NCBI GenBank assembly: GCA_903822175.1
Contig: CAIJOB010000012.1
Span: forward strand, 1 to 64,000
Length of the DNA stretch: 64,000 bases
Direction: 5' to 3'
Source of the DNA: an uncultured Alphaproteobacteria bacterium
GTDB lineage: Bacteria > Pseudomonadota > Alphaproteobacteria > Caulobacterales > Caulobacteraceae
The notes below the pieces were generated by a model. It ran no database searches, was not told where the DNA came from, and worked only from the letters and a program-made list of their open reading frames with translations. This document shows, one piece after another, positions 1 through 8,725 of the stretch; position 1 is the first letter of the stretch; the number at the start of each line of letters is the position of its first letter. Position numbers and translations under genes: made by a program.

Positions 1-418
1 ATCTTCCCCGGTGAAAGAATTTTACAATCCTAAGACCTTCATCATTCACGCGGCATGGCTGCGTCAGGCTTTCGCCCATTGCGCAAGATTCCCTACTGCT
101 GCCTCCCGTAGGAGTTTGGGCCGTGTCTCAGTCCCAATGTGGCTGATCATCCTCTCAGACCAGCTATGGATCGTAGGCTTGGTGAGCCTTTACCTCACCA
201 ACTACCTAATCCAACGCGGGCTACTCCAATGGCGATAAATCTTTCCCCCGAAGGGCACATACGGTATTAGCTGAAGTTTCCCTCAGTTGTTCCGTACCAA
301 AGGGCATATTCCCACGCGTTACTCACCCGTCCGCCGCTCACCCGAAGGTGCGCTCGACTTGCATGTATTAGGCCTGCCGCCAGCGTTCGCTCTGAGCCAG
401 GATCAAACTCTCAGGTTG
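1..418 (-). rRNA. rrs: 16S ribosomal RNA, 5' part, cut by the window edge
   Basis: Read on the minus strand, the universal 27F site lies at about 392-411, with seven bases before it giving a 5' end near 418. The universal 338-357 site lies at about 97-116. Between them the sequence follows the alphaproteobacterial variable regions V1 and V2. The gene runs off the left edge, so only about the first 418 bases are present. Stops scattered in all frames and the conserved primer sites rule out a coding gene; the short open frame at 11-238 is spurious. The exact 5' end is estimated by alignment from memory to the E. coli numbering. Confidence 0.97.
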
Positions 419-711
419 AGTTGAGCACTGACTTATAGCTTACCCAATTCCGAGGAACTGGGCTGGCATATAGTCTGCGTATTTCTTGACGAGTTCCCAT
501 TCACATCGATGCCCCAGAGCCGAAGCCCAAGGGTATTGATATTCATGGTGTGTCTTCAAGAGACCGCAAGTTCGTCAGTGTCGAGGTTACCTGGTTAGGG
601 TAACCGCCAGAACACCGCCGCCTGCGTTTCTCTTTCCAATTCAACGATGTCAAAGACCCGACTGCCTTTCGGCGGCCCCACTGTTTAGCGCCGGTGGTCG
701 GCGGAGGCGGC
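419..711 (-). promoter_or_regulatory. rRNA leader with a boxA-like antitermination site
   Basis: This is the transcribed leader between the proximal rRNA promoter and 16S. At 648-657 the minus strand reads GTCTTTGACA, close to the boxA antiterminator consensus. Near 444-463 a short hairpin (CCCAATTCC paired with GGAACTGGG) lies just before the mature 5' end and could be part of the RNase III processing stem. No protein gene is seen. Confidence 0.6.
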
Positions 712-740
712 TATCTATTGGCCGGCCTCTTTGGTGTCAA
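712..740 (-). promoter_or_regulatory. Proximal rRNA promoter (P2)
   Basis: On the minus strand a perfect -35 TTGACA (735-740) and a -10 TAGATA (712-717) are separated by 17 bp. The -10 is followed by a GC-rich discriminator (GCCGCCTCC), typical of stringently controlled rRNA promoters. AT-rich tracts at 791-817 lie upstream and could help as UP-like elements, though they are further out than usual. Confidence 0.8.
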
Positions 741-958
741 TCGGTCTTTTCAGACTTTCGTACCGGACCTTAGAAACCCAAGTCGGCTTCTCAGAAAACA
801 GCACAAAAACCACACCAGGCCGCCAGAGGGGCAACCCTCGTACAGTTGGTAGCGATTCGATTGAGGCTCGGGAAAATACCCATTTCCGTTAGAAAGGCAA
901 GAGGCTTGTTGGCCCTCGCCAAACCGTCTGGAGTTGGCCCCGCCCGAGCGGGAGGCGG

Positions 959-987
959 TATCTAGGGGTGGGCCCCTCCCCTGTCAA
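959..987 (-). promoter_or_regulatory. Distal rRNA promoter (P1)
   Basis: On the minus strand a perfect -35 TTGACA (982-987), 17-bp spacer and -10 TAGATA (959-964) repeat the proximal promoter exactly, including a CCGCCTCC discriminator. The two promoters are 247 bp apart. Tandem promoters ahead of rrn operons are common in bacteria; the assignment here rests on sequence only. Confidence 0.8.
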
Positions 988-1001
988 TCGCCGTCTTTGG
1001 A

Positions 1002-1071
1002 CAGAACGAATTTCATCGTTCTGACATCTCTCTCAGCGCCCTTGTCCGACGCTCTTGTCCCCCTCTTGTCC
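1002..1071. promoter_or_regulatory. Dyad and three direct repeats between the rRNA promoter and the Rrf2 gene
   Basis: A perfect 8-bp dyad (CAGAACGA, 6 bases, TCGTTCTG) spans 1002-1023, immediately upstream of the distal rRNA promoter. It is followed by three copies of CTTGTCC at 1041, 1054 and 1065. The block sits between divergent transcription units and may bind a regulator of one or both. The repeat spacing (13 and 11 bp) is near one helical turn. Confidence 0.4.
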
Positions 1072-1120
1072 AAGGGGGCGGGAGCCTGCACTAAAGACGG
1101 CGGAGGGGCTTAGCGGATCC

Positions 1121-1564
1121 ATGTTGTCGCAGAAGACCAAGTACGCCTTGCGCGCGCTCGTGGAGCTGGCCCGCGCCGACGGCGCCCAGCTCACCGCCGG
1201 CGAGATGGCGCTGCGGGCCGATGCGCCACGCAAGTTCCTGGAGGCGATTCTGCTGGAGCTGGCCCGCAACCGCATGGTCACCAGCCGGCGCGGCAAGTTC
1301 GGCGGCTATACGCTGGCCCGCCCCGCCGCCGAGATCAGCTTCGCCGAAGTGATCCGCATCATCGAGGGCCCGCTGGCGCTGGCGCCCTGCGTCAGCCCGC
1401 GCCTGGGCCTGCGCAAATGCGACGACTGCCCCGACCTCGCCCTCTGCACCCTGCGCGAGGCGCTCGCGCGCGCCCGCCACGCCACGGCCGACGTGCTGGA
1501 GGGCTACAGCCTGGCGGATGCGGCGAGTTCGACCGCGGATTCGGCTCAGCTCGCGGCGATATAG
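1121..1564 (+). CDS. Rrf2 family transcriptional regulator, probably Fe-S dependent
   Basis: 147-residue Rrf2 protein. The N-terminus (KTKYALRALVELAR) and the following winged-helix region match IscR/RirA-type regulators that bind DNA and sense iron, Fe-S or nitric oxide. Four cysteines lie at about residues 91-110 with spacing C-x9-C-x2-C-x5-C, in the region where family members ligate a cluster. The ATG at 1121 is preferred over an upstream TTG at 1055 because it gives the canonical Rrf2 N-terminus and has GGAGGGG about 13 bases upstream. The gene is divergent from the rRNA operon and its last 19 bases overlap the convergent CBS gene. The target genes are not apparent. Confidence 0.88.
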   Translation: MLSQKTKYALRALVELARADGAQLTAGEMALRADAPRKFLEAILLELARNRMVTSRRGKFGGYTLARPAAEISFAEVIRIIEGPLALAPCVSPRLGLRKCDDCPDLALCTLREALARARHATADVLEGYSLADAASSTADSAQLAAI

Positions 1565-1974
1565 GCCTTCAGGCCGTCGGCCTCGGCCTCGACCTCGCTG
1601 ATCTTCGACTTCACGAGGTCGCCGATGGAGACGATTCCCACCAGGCGCTCCTTCTCGCAGACCGGCAGGTGGCGGATGCGCCGGTCGGTCATCCGGGTGA
1701 GCAGCGAATCGACGGTCTCGCCGGGCTGGGCGAAAAACACGTCCTTGGTCATGACGCTGGAGACCGGCTTGTCGAGCGCCGCGGCGCCTCCGCTGGCCAG
1801 CGCCCGGACCACGTCACGCTCCGAGACGATGCCCACAACCCGCTCGTCCTTAAGCACGACCAGCGCGCCGACCTTCCTGGAATGCAGCAGCCCCGCCACA
1901 GCCGCGATGGTGTCTGACGGGACGATGGTGAAGACCGTATCGCCCTTGGAACGCAGAATCTGGGAGACAAGCAT
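1546..1974 (-). CDS. CBS domain pair protein
   Basis: 142 residues, essentially two CBS domains (about residues 8-62 and 72-130). The motifs VGIVSERDVVRAL and LVGIVSIGDLVK mark the end of each repeat. Stand-alone CBS pairs usually bind adenine nucleotides or NAD and act as energy-sensing modules; the partner cannot be told from sequence. There is no signal peptide or membrane segment, so it should be cytoplasmic. It is transcribed toward and overlaps the end of the Rrf2 gene. Confidence 0.9.
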   Translation of the reverse strand: MLVSQILRSKGDTVFTIVPSDTIAAVAGLLHSRKVGALVVLKDERVVGIVSERDVVRALASGGAAALDKPVSSVMTKDVFFAQPGETVDSLLTRMTDRRIRHLPVCEKERLVGIVSIGDLVKSKISEVEAEADGLKAYIAAS

Positions 1975-2058
1975 GGGTGTGTTCCTCGCTATCTCTTGTT
2001 TCAGACGCGCAACATCGCCCGCGGGTTCCTGGGCGGCAACGCACAGCCGCGTGAGGGC

Positions 2059-3624
2059 CTAGTCCTCAGGCTTGGCGTCCGAATGCGGCGTGCAGTCGAG
2101 GGCGGGCGGCGCGGCAGGCGGCGCCAGGGCCGTGTTCAGCGAGGGCGAGCGGCGGAAATCGAACATGTCCTCCAGCGTCCAGGCGTGGCCGTCGCGCAGG
2201 GTCAGGTGTTGGGTCTTTCCGTCGGCGCCGGTGAGAAATCGCTTCTCGATCAGCGCCAGCATCGAAGTGTGGTCGGCGATTCGATGCGACACGTAGGCCG
2301 GCTTGGCGAAGGGCGAGATCACCATCAGGGGCGCGCGAAAGCCCAGCTGATCGAAGCTGGGACAGGCGGCCGGATAGGGCTTGGCCGGATCGTACTGCGG
2401 GCAGATCCCCAGGATCTCGTCGTAGGTCGTGCCGATTCTGCGCTCGCGGGCGCAGGCCACGCCGCCGCCCTTCTTGGCCCGATCCGGGACCAGCGGCCCG
2501 TCGGCGCAGTCGCCGGGGCTGAGGCCATCGGGGGTCCGCTTGCCGCCCTGCGGCGCCGGCGGTGGCTTGACGTGGTCGTAGAAGCCTCCCGCCTCGTCAT
2601 AGGTGATCAGTACGGCGGAATCCTTCCAGTAGGGGCCGCGCCTCAGGTCGTTGAGCAGCGCCGAGACCCAGGCCTGGCCGCGCTGGATATCGCTGGAGGG
2701 GTGCTCGTCGCTGTTGCTGTCGTGCTGGAAGTAGCCCTTGCGCGCATTGACCCACACTACCGACGGCAGGGCCTTAGCGCCCGCTGAGCCCTTCAGCCGG
2801 TCCAGCAGGTCGGCGTGCTTGATAAAGTGCGGGTCGCCCAGGCGCAGATAGGCCAGGCCCTCCGGCACATCCTGGAACGACTCGGCCCAGTCCACGTGGG
2901 CGGCGGTCAGCAGGTCGTAGATCGTGCCCTGCGCCGGCTTGTAGCCGCCGGCCGGGGCCGATTGCTCCTCGTCGGTGATGTGGCCGAAGAAGCTGCCGGT
3001 CAGGTGGAAGGCGTGATTGGGATCGCTGGCCCCCAGCAGCGAGCCGAAATAGCGGTCGCTGATCGCGAACTTCGCCGCCACGTCATAGTAAAAAGGGATG
3101 TCGGCCTGGGTGTAGTAGCCCATGGCCCGGCCGCCATCGGCGGGGCCGGTGCGGTGGGTGTCGGGCGCCATGACGTCGTTCTGCATCACGAAGCCGTCGT
3201 TGAGCGGGTGCGCCAGGGTCTGGTCGGGATGCCTGAAGTTGGCGTCGCGGTGACTGCCCTGCCACTCGTGGTCCAGGTCAGGCGCGATGCAGCGGGTGGC
3301 GGCGTGATAGGCGTAGACGCGGCGGCCGTCGGCATGCGCGTTCCAGTTGGCGCAGGTCAGCGTCCCGTTCGCCGTCAGCTTGCAGGTGAGTCCGTCGACG
3401 CAGGCGTGGTCGCCCGGCGCGCAGGCCCCTTTGGCGGGACGGTGATAGGGCGAGCCCGGCGCATAGGGCAGCGCGCCGAAATAGTGATCGAAGGAGCGGT
3501 TCTCCTGGAAGATGACGATGATGTGCTTGAGGTTCGCCAGGCCGCTGTCGGCGGGCGCGGCCCGGGCCGCAGGCGCCATCGCCAGCAGCAGCGCGGCGAG
3601 AACCAGCGACCAGATTGCTTTCAT
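2059..3624 (-). CDS. Secreted phosphoesterase (phospholipase C / acid phosphatase family)
   Basis: 521 residues with a clear signal peptide ending near AARA-A (about residue 22). The family signature HIIVIFQENRSFDHYFG follows at about residues 34-50. A second metal-site motif, ITYDEAGGFYDHVKPP, lies in the middle. These place it in the phosphoesterase family (PF04185) of bacterial phospholipases C and AcpA-like acid phosphatases, which hydrolyse phosphodiesters or monoesters in the periplasm or outside the cell. There is no Tat twin-arginine motif, unlike many PlcC proteins. The substrate is not decided by sequence. It is a single gene on the minus strand, 84 bp from the CBS gene. Confidence 0.88.
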   Translation of the reverse strand: MKAIWSLVLAALLLAMAPAARAAPADSGLANLKHIIVIFQENRSFDHYFGALPYAPGSPYHRPAKGACAPGDHACVDGLTCKLTANGTLTCANWNAHADGRRVYAYHAATRCIAPDLDHEWQGSHRDANFRHPDQTLAHPLNDGFVMQNDVMAPDTHRTGPADGGRAMGYYTQADIPFYYDVAAKFAISDRYFGSLLGASDPNHAFHLTGSFFGHITDEEQSAPAGGYKPAQGTIYDLLTAAHVDWAESFQDVPEGLAYLRLGDPHFIKHADLLDRLKGSAGAKALPSVVWVNARKGYFQHDSNSDEHPSSDIQRGQAWVSALLNDLRRGPYWKDSAVLITYDEAGGFYDHVKPPPAPQGGKRTPDGLSPGDCADGPLVPDRAKKGGGVACARERRIGTTYDEILGICPQYDPAKPYPAACPSFDQLGFRAPLMVISPFAKPAYVSHRIADHTSMLALIEKRFLTGADGKTQHLTLRDGHAWTLEDMFDFRRSPSLNTALAPPAAPPALDCTPHSDAKPED

Positions 3625-3724
3625 CGCGTTCCGCCCTGCTCCGCTCTGACTGAGCGACGCTAGCTGGGCTTCGTGACGGGCGATAGACGGCTCGCCTCTT
3701 ATGCGAACGCCGCCCGCGAAGGCC

Positions 3725-4462
3725 TCAGTCCCAGGCGGGCGCGAGCCTGGCGAAGGGGCCGATCAAGAAGACGCCGACCACAAAGCCCGCGATGTGCGCC
3801 TCCCAGGCGACGCCGGCGCTGCCCTGGCCGGGCAGGAACCAGCCGCCGACGAAGGCGATGATCACATTGATCAGGATCCAGCCCGCGCCCATGCCGAGCA
3901 CCGACCTGGAGAAGATGGGCCCAGCCCGCCCCTGACCGCCGATCAGCCGCGCCGACGCGCCCATCAGGCCCGAGACCGCGCCCGAGGCCCCGACGACGAG
4001 ACCGTGGCCGCCCGGGTGGACCGCCGCATAGCCGAGGTTCGCGAGCACGCCGGCCAGGACATAGAAGGCGAAGAACAGCAGCGCGCCCTCCAGCTTCGGC
4101 CCGAACAGCCGCGCGAGCGGCGTCGAGAAGGCCAGAGCGAAGGCGCCGTTCATCATCGCGTGCGACCAGCTGCCGTGCAGGAAGATCGAGGTGATGATCG
4201 TTTCCCAACGCCCTGGCGCCAGATTCGCTGGCGAAAAGGCGTAGGCCGCCAGGATCGCGTCCACTGGGAACAGGGTCTGCAGCGCATAGCCGCCGACGAT
4301 CAGCACCACCACGGCCACCGCCTGCCACGGCGCATTGAACACCGGCTCGCGGACGGGACCCGACCCCGTCGGCCCCTGCGGCTCCGACCCGCCCGACCAC
4401 GGCGGGGGCGAGCCAGGCTTCGGCGGGGTCTCTTCAAAGCGCGATTCAGTCATCCGTCTCAT
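3725..4462 (-). CDS. Rhomboid family intramembrane serine protease
   Basis: 245 residues. A proline- and glycine-rich N-terminal tail of about 45 residues is followed by six predicted membrane segments. Catalytic features are visible: the HxxxN element (LHGSWSHAMMN, Asn about 105), serine in GASG (about 160) and histidine in EAHIAG (about 223). Such proteases cut transmembrane segments of substrate proteins within the membrane. A second possible start (MTESRF) is nine bases downstream at 4453. The gene is divergent from the M16 peptidase. Confidence 0.9.
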   Translation of the reverse strand: MRRMTESRFEETPPKPGSPPPWSGGSEPQGPTGSGPVREPVFNAPWQAVAVVVLIVGGYALQTLFPVDAILAAYAFSPANLAPGRWETIITSIFLHGSWSHAMMNGAFALAFSTPLARLFGPKLEGALLFFAFYVLAGVLANLGYAAVHPGGHGLVVGASGAVSGLMGASARLIGGQGRAGPIFSRSVLGMGAGWILINVIIAFVGGWFLPGQGSAGVAWEAHIAGFVVGVFLIGPFARLAPAWD

Positions 4463-4579
4463 TTAGGCGGTTTGGCGCTGTTGCGACACCACCCCTTCTC
4501 TGCCCGCTTCTTGCCTTGCCGCCGCCACTTCACTTGGCGATGGTGCGCCATTCCTTTGGGACGTCTTCGGGACTTTTTT

Positions 4580-7510
4580 ATGATCCGTCATCTGCGCGCG
4601 AGCGTGGCGCTCGCCGCCCTACTCTCCCTCACGGCTCCGAGCTTCGCCTTGGCGATCGGCCTGCCGCACCTGCCCAAGCTGCCCCATCTGGGCGGCGAGG
4701 CGCCCGCGCCCACGCTGGTGAAGCTCGCGCCCGGTGAGTGGCCGCAGGCCAGGTCCGACGTGAAGGCCGACCCTGACATCCGCTTCGGCTCGCTCCCCAA
4801 CGGCATGCGCTACGCCATCAAGCGCCAGGCGATCCCGCCGGGCCAGGCGTCGCTGCGCCTGCGGTTCGACGCGGGCTCGCTGATGGAGACCGACGCCCAG
4901 CAGGGCCTCGCCCACTTCCTCGAACACATGGCCTTCGCCGGCTCCAAGGCGGTGCCCCGGGACGAGATGGTCAAGATCCTGGAACGCCATGGCCTGGCCT
5001 TCGGCGCCGACACCAACGCGTCCACCAACTTTGACGAGACCGTCTACAAGCTCGACCTGCCCAAGACCGACGAGGACACCGTCGACACCTCGCTGAAGCT
5101 GCTGCGCGAGGCGGCGTCCGAACTGACCATCGCGCCGGAGGCGGTGGAGCGGGAGCGCGGCGTGGTGCTCTCCGAGGAGCGCGCCAGCGACAGCCCGGCC
5201 TATCAGGTGTTCAAGCAGCGCCTGGGCTTCGAACTGCCGGGCCAGCTGATGCCCAACCGCCTGCCGATCGGCAAGGTCGACGTCCTGCAGAAGGCGCCGG
5301 CCAGCCTGATCGCCGACTTCTACCATCACTACTACCGCCCCGAGCGCGCGGTGCTGGTGGCCGTGGGCGACTTCGACCCCGCCGCCATGGAGGCCAAGAT
5401 CCGCGCCCGCTTCGGCGACTGGACCGCGGTCGGCCCGGCCGGACCCGAGCCGGCGTTGGGCAAGGTCGCCGACCGCAAGACCCAGGCCAAGCTCGTGGTG
5501 CAGCCGGGAACCTCGCTCAGCCTGCAGGTCGTCTGGGTGCGCCCGCCGGACCTGCGGCCCGACCGCCTGGCCAAGCGCCGCGCCGACTTCATCCAGGAGC
5601 TGGGGTTCTCGGTGCTGAACCGGCGCATGTCGGCGATGGCGCGCTCGGCGCATCCGCCTTTCATCGCCGCGGGGACCTTTAAGGCGAGCCAGGGCCATTC
5701 CGCCGACGTCACCATGCTTTCCGTCACCTCCCAGCCGGACGGCTGGCGCGAGGCGCTGGCCGCGGTCGATCAGGAAGAACGCCGCGCGGTGCAGTACGGT
5801 GTGCGCCAGGACGAGCTCGACCGCGAGATCGCTGAGGAGCGCGCCAGCGCCCAGGCCGCGCTCTCCGGCGTCGCCACCCGCCGCCCGGCGCAGATCGCTG
5901 ACGAGATCGTGGGCTCGCTCGGCGACCAGGAGGTGGTCACCAGCCCCGCCGACGACCTGGCCTTCTTCGAGGCCACCGTCAAAGGCCTCAAGGCCGACAC
6001 CGTTTCGGCCGCGCTGAAGGCCGCCTTCGCCGGCGAAGGCCCCCTGCTGTTCATGGCCACACCCAAGTCGGTGACCGGCGGGGATCAGGCAATACTGGCC
6101 GAATACGCCTCGACCCTGAAAGTGGCCGTGGCTGCGCCCGCCGCGCCGCACGCCGCGGTCTGGCCCTACGCCACCTTCGGCGCCATCGGGAAGGTCGCCG
6201 AGACCAAGGAGGTCGCCGACCTCAACACCGCCTTCGTGCGCTTCGAAAACGGCGTGCGCCTGACGGTGAAGCCCACCAAGTTCCGCGACGACGAGGTGCT
6301 GATCCGGGTCAATGTCGGCCACGGCCTGCAGGACCTGCCCAAGGACCGCCAGAGCCTGGCCTGGTTCGGCAACGCCTTCATCGAGGGCGGTTTGAAGCAG
6401 ATCGACAACGAGGACACCGAGCGGGTCCTGGCCTCGAAGGTCTACGACGCGCGCTTCGGCGTCGCAGAGGACGCCTTTGTACTGTCGGGCTCGACCCGCA
6501 CCGCGGACCTTCCCACCCAGATGCAGGTGCTGACCGCCTATGTGGCCGATCCCGGCTGGCGGGCCGAGGCGTTCAAGCGCCAGCAGACGGCCGGCAAGAC
6601 GGTCCACGATCAGATGGAAGGCACCGACGGCGGGGTCCTGGGCCGCGAACTTTCCGGGCTGCTGCACGGCGGCGACCGGCGCTTCACCTTCCCCAGCCGC
6701 GACGACATCGCCAAGACCCAGCTTAGCGACCTGCAGGCGCAGATCGCGCCGCATCTGACCAACGACCCTATCGAGGTGGTGATCGTCGGCGACGTGACGG
6801 TGGAGAAGGCCGTCGACATCGTCGCCCGCACCTTCGGCTCGCTGCCCGCCCGCGGCGCGCCGGAACCCTCGCCGGCCGCCCAGCGGGCCGTCGGCTTCCC
6901 GGCCGGCGCCGCCAAGCCGGTGTTGTTCACCCACAAGGGCCGCGACGACCAGGCGATCGGCTACATGGCCTGGCCGACCAACGACCTGTGGGCCGATCCG
7001 CAGCAGGCGTTGGAGAATGACGTGCTGGGCGAGATCATGGGCCTGCGGCTGATCGACGAGCTGCGCCTGAACCAGGGCGTGACCTATTCGCCCTCGGTCA
7101 GCTACTCTCACAGCCTGACCTGGACCGGCTGGGGCTATCTGGCCGCCAGCGTCGAGGTGCCGCCGGCCAAGCTCGACGGCTTCTTCCGCGACATGGACAA
7201 GATCGCCACCGACCTGCGCACCAAGGACGTCACCGCAGACGAACTGGAGCGGGCCAAGAAGCCGCGAATCGACAAGCTGGAGCGCGCCCAGGTCACCAAC
7301 CAGTACTGGCTGACCGAGCTTTCCGGCGCTCAGGCCGAGCCCAGGCGCCTGGATTTCATCCGCCACATCGTGCCGGGCACGGAGAAGGTCACCGCCGCCG
7401 ACGTGAAGCACGCCGCCCAGCTGGTGCTGAAGGACGACAAGGCCTTCCGCCTGGAGGTCGAGCCGCAGGGCCAGGCCAAGGCGGCGGCCGCGCAGCCTGC
7501 GCAACCGTGA
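4580..7510 (+). CDS. M16 family zinc metallopeptidase, exported
   Basis: 976 residues with a signal peptide (cleavage near the first 25 residues). The inverted zinc motif HFLEH is at about residues 112-116, with the distal glutamate supplied by the EAVERERGVV segment some 75 residues later. Length and layout fit a two-lobed pitrilysin/PqqL-type peptidase: catalytic M16 lobe first, inactive partner lobe second. Likely role: degradation of peptides in the periplasm. The ATG at 4580 was chosen because the signal peptide begins there; the open frame extends much further upstream but that part overlaps the rhomboid gene and looks non-coding. Confidence 0.93.
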   Translation: MIRHLRASVALAALLSLTAPSFALAIGLPHLPKLPHLGGEAPAPTLVKLAPGEWPQARSDVKADPDIRFGSLPNGMRYAIKRQAIPPGQASLRLRFDAGSLMETDAQQGLAHFLEHMAFAGSKAVPRDEMVKILERHGLAFGADTNASTNFDETVYKLDLPKTDEDTVDTSLKLLREAASELTIAPEAVERERGVVLSEERASDSPAYQVFKQRLGFELPGQLMPNRLPIGKVDVLQKAPASLIADFYHHYYRPERAVLVAVGDFDPAAMEAKIRARFGDWTAVGPAGPEPALGKVADRKTQAKLVVQPGTSLSLQVVWVRPPDLRPDRLAKRRADFIQELGFSVLNRRMSAMARSAHPPFIAAGTFKASQGHSADVTMLSVTSQPDGWREALAAVDQEERRAVQYGVRQDELDREIAEERASAQAALSGVATRRPAQIADEIVGSLGDQEVVTSPADDLAFFEATVKGLKADTVSAALKAAFAGEGPLLFMATPKSVTGGDQAILAEYASTLKVAVAAPAAPHAAVWPYATFGAIGKVAETKEVADLNTAFVRFENGVRLTVKPTKFRDDEVLIRVNVGHGLQDLPKDRQSLAWFGNAFIEGGLKQIDNEDTERVLASKVYDARFGVAEDAFVLSGSTRTADLPTQMQVLTAYVADPGWRAEAFKRQQTAGKTVHDQMEGTDGGVLGRELSGLLHGGDRRFTFPSRDDIAKTQLSDLQAQIAPHLTNDPIEVVIVGDVTVEKAVDIVARTFGSLPARGAPEPSPAAQRAVGFPAGAAKPVLFTHKGRDDQAIGYMAWPTNDLWADPQQALENDVLGEIMGLRLIDELRLNQGVTYSPSVSYSHSLTWTGWGYLAASVEVPPAKLDGFFRDMDKIATDLRTKDVTADELERAKKPRIDKLERAQVTNQYWLTELSGAQAEPRRLDFIRHIVPGTEKVTAADVKHAAQLVLKDDKAFRLEVEPQGQAKAAAAQPAQP

Positions 7511-7574
7511 CAGATTGCAAGGAAGTCGAAATCGGTAAGACCTAGTTCACCGGCACCCTGGATGTTCAGGGTTC

Positions 7575-8651
7575 ATGGGAGCTAGGCCTTTGCTGTTTTC
7601 GATTGGCGACCGCGCGCCGGGTTTCGTCGCCGCGGCGGCTTCCGGACGATTCTTCTCGCTCGACGGCCAGGCGGGCCGCCCAGTCTTGATCGTGGCCCTG
7701 GGCGCGCTCGACCCCGACGCCGCCGCGACGATCCTCGAAAAGCTGCGCGACGCAGCCCCCTTGTTCCAGGCGGCCGGCATTGATGTCGCCCCGCTGGTCC
7801 CCGCGACGGAGGATTTCACCGGCCGCTTCGCCACCGACCCGGCGGTCGCCGACCAGCTGCTCTATGTCACCGGCGGCGGCGGGCTGGAGCGGGCCGACGT
7901 GGCCGGCGCCGCAGCCGCGGTGCTGATCGACCGCAGCGGCCGGGTGGTCGACATCATAGCCCTCGACGCCGACACGCCCATCGCCGCCTGGCTCAGCGCC
8001 AACGCGCCGCGCATCTGGTCCGAACCGAGCCGCGTCCGCGGCGCCACCGCGCCGGTGATGATCATCCCCAACATCGCGCCCCCCGCGCTCTGCCGCGCGC
8101 TGATCGAGCATTTCGAGGCCTCGCCGCACGCGGCCGGCGTCATGGCCTCGTTCAACGACACCGGCGCCTACGCCAAGCTGGACGAGAGCAAGAAGAAGCG
8201 CCGCGACACCGAGCTGACCCCCGAGATGCCGTTGCATGCCGAGGTGCTGAGCCTGTTCGTCAACCGGGTGATCCCAGAGATCCGCCGCGCCTTCCAGACC
8301 GACATGGCCTACGCCGACCGCATCCTGATCGCCCGCTATGACGACACCGGCGGCTATTTCAAGCGCCACCGCGACAACGCCGCCCCGCACACCGCCTTCC
8401 GCGAATTCGCCATCTCGCTGAACCTCAACACCCCCGACTACGAGGGCGGCGAGCTGATGTTCCCGGAGTACGACGACCAGCGCTACAATCCGCCGGCCGG
8501 AGGCGCGATCGTCTTCTCGGCCTCGCTGCTGCACGAGGCGGCGCCGGTGACGCGGGGCCAGCGCTACGTCCTGCTCTCCTTCTTCGGCAGCGCCGAAGCC
8601 CAGGCCAAGCTCGACGCCTGGACGGAGAGCCAGCAGGCCAAGGCGTCCTAG
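7575..8651 (+). CDS. Fusion of a cysteine-less redoxin domain and a 2OG-Fe(II) dioxygenase
   Basis: 358 residues in two domains. Residues 8-150 (starting FSIGDRAPGF) have the thioredoxin/peroxiredoxin layout, but the peroxidatic-cysteine region reads ALGALDPDAA and the only cysteine in the protein is at 173. Residues about 160-345 form a prolyl-4-hydroxylase-like 2OG-Fe(II) oxygenase: HxD at 265/267 (FKRHRDN), distal histidine at 320 (LLHEAAP) and a 2-oxoglutarate-binding arginine near 330. The oxygenase should be active and the redoxin fold is probably structural or substrate-binding. No signal peptide, so cytoplasmic. The substrate is unknown. It is followed 74 bp later by an exported esterase. 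Confidence 0.87.
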   Translation: MGARPLLFSIGDRAPGFVAAAASGRFFSLDGQAGRPVLIVALGALDPDAAATILEKLRDAAPLFQAAGIDVAPLVPATEDFTGRFATDPAVADQLLYVTGGGGLERADVAGAAAAVLIDRSGRVVDIIALDADTPIAAWLSANAPRIWSEPSRVRGATAPVMIIPNIAPPALCRALIEHFEASPHAAGVMASFNDTGAYAKLDESKKKRRDTELTPEMPLHAEVLSLFVNRVIPEIRRAFQTDMAYADRILIARYDDTGGYFKRHRDNAAPHTAFREFAISLNLNTPDYEGGELMFPEYDDQRYNPPAGGAIVFSASLLHEAAPVTRGQRYVLLSFFGSAEAQAKLDAWTESQQAKAS

Positions 8652-8725
8652 CGCGCGGTCGCCACGCCGACGATTGCCCAATCCCGGCCTTGCGTGACAC
8701 CTTCCGGCAAAGCTTCGGAGGTCAC

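Noticed and set aside
4619-7504. A 961-codon open frame on the strand opposite the M16 peptidase
   Set aside because: It is a low-complexity shadow of a real gene in GC-rich DNA; the M16 frame carries the zinc motif and signal peptide. The same applies to other long antisense frames, for example opposite the sulfatase, M1 peptidase and mutB.
7575-8050. Active peroxiredoxin function for the N-terminal half of the fusion
   Set aside because: No cysteine is present in the domain, so thiol peroxidase chemistry is not possible as in the family.
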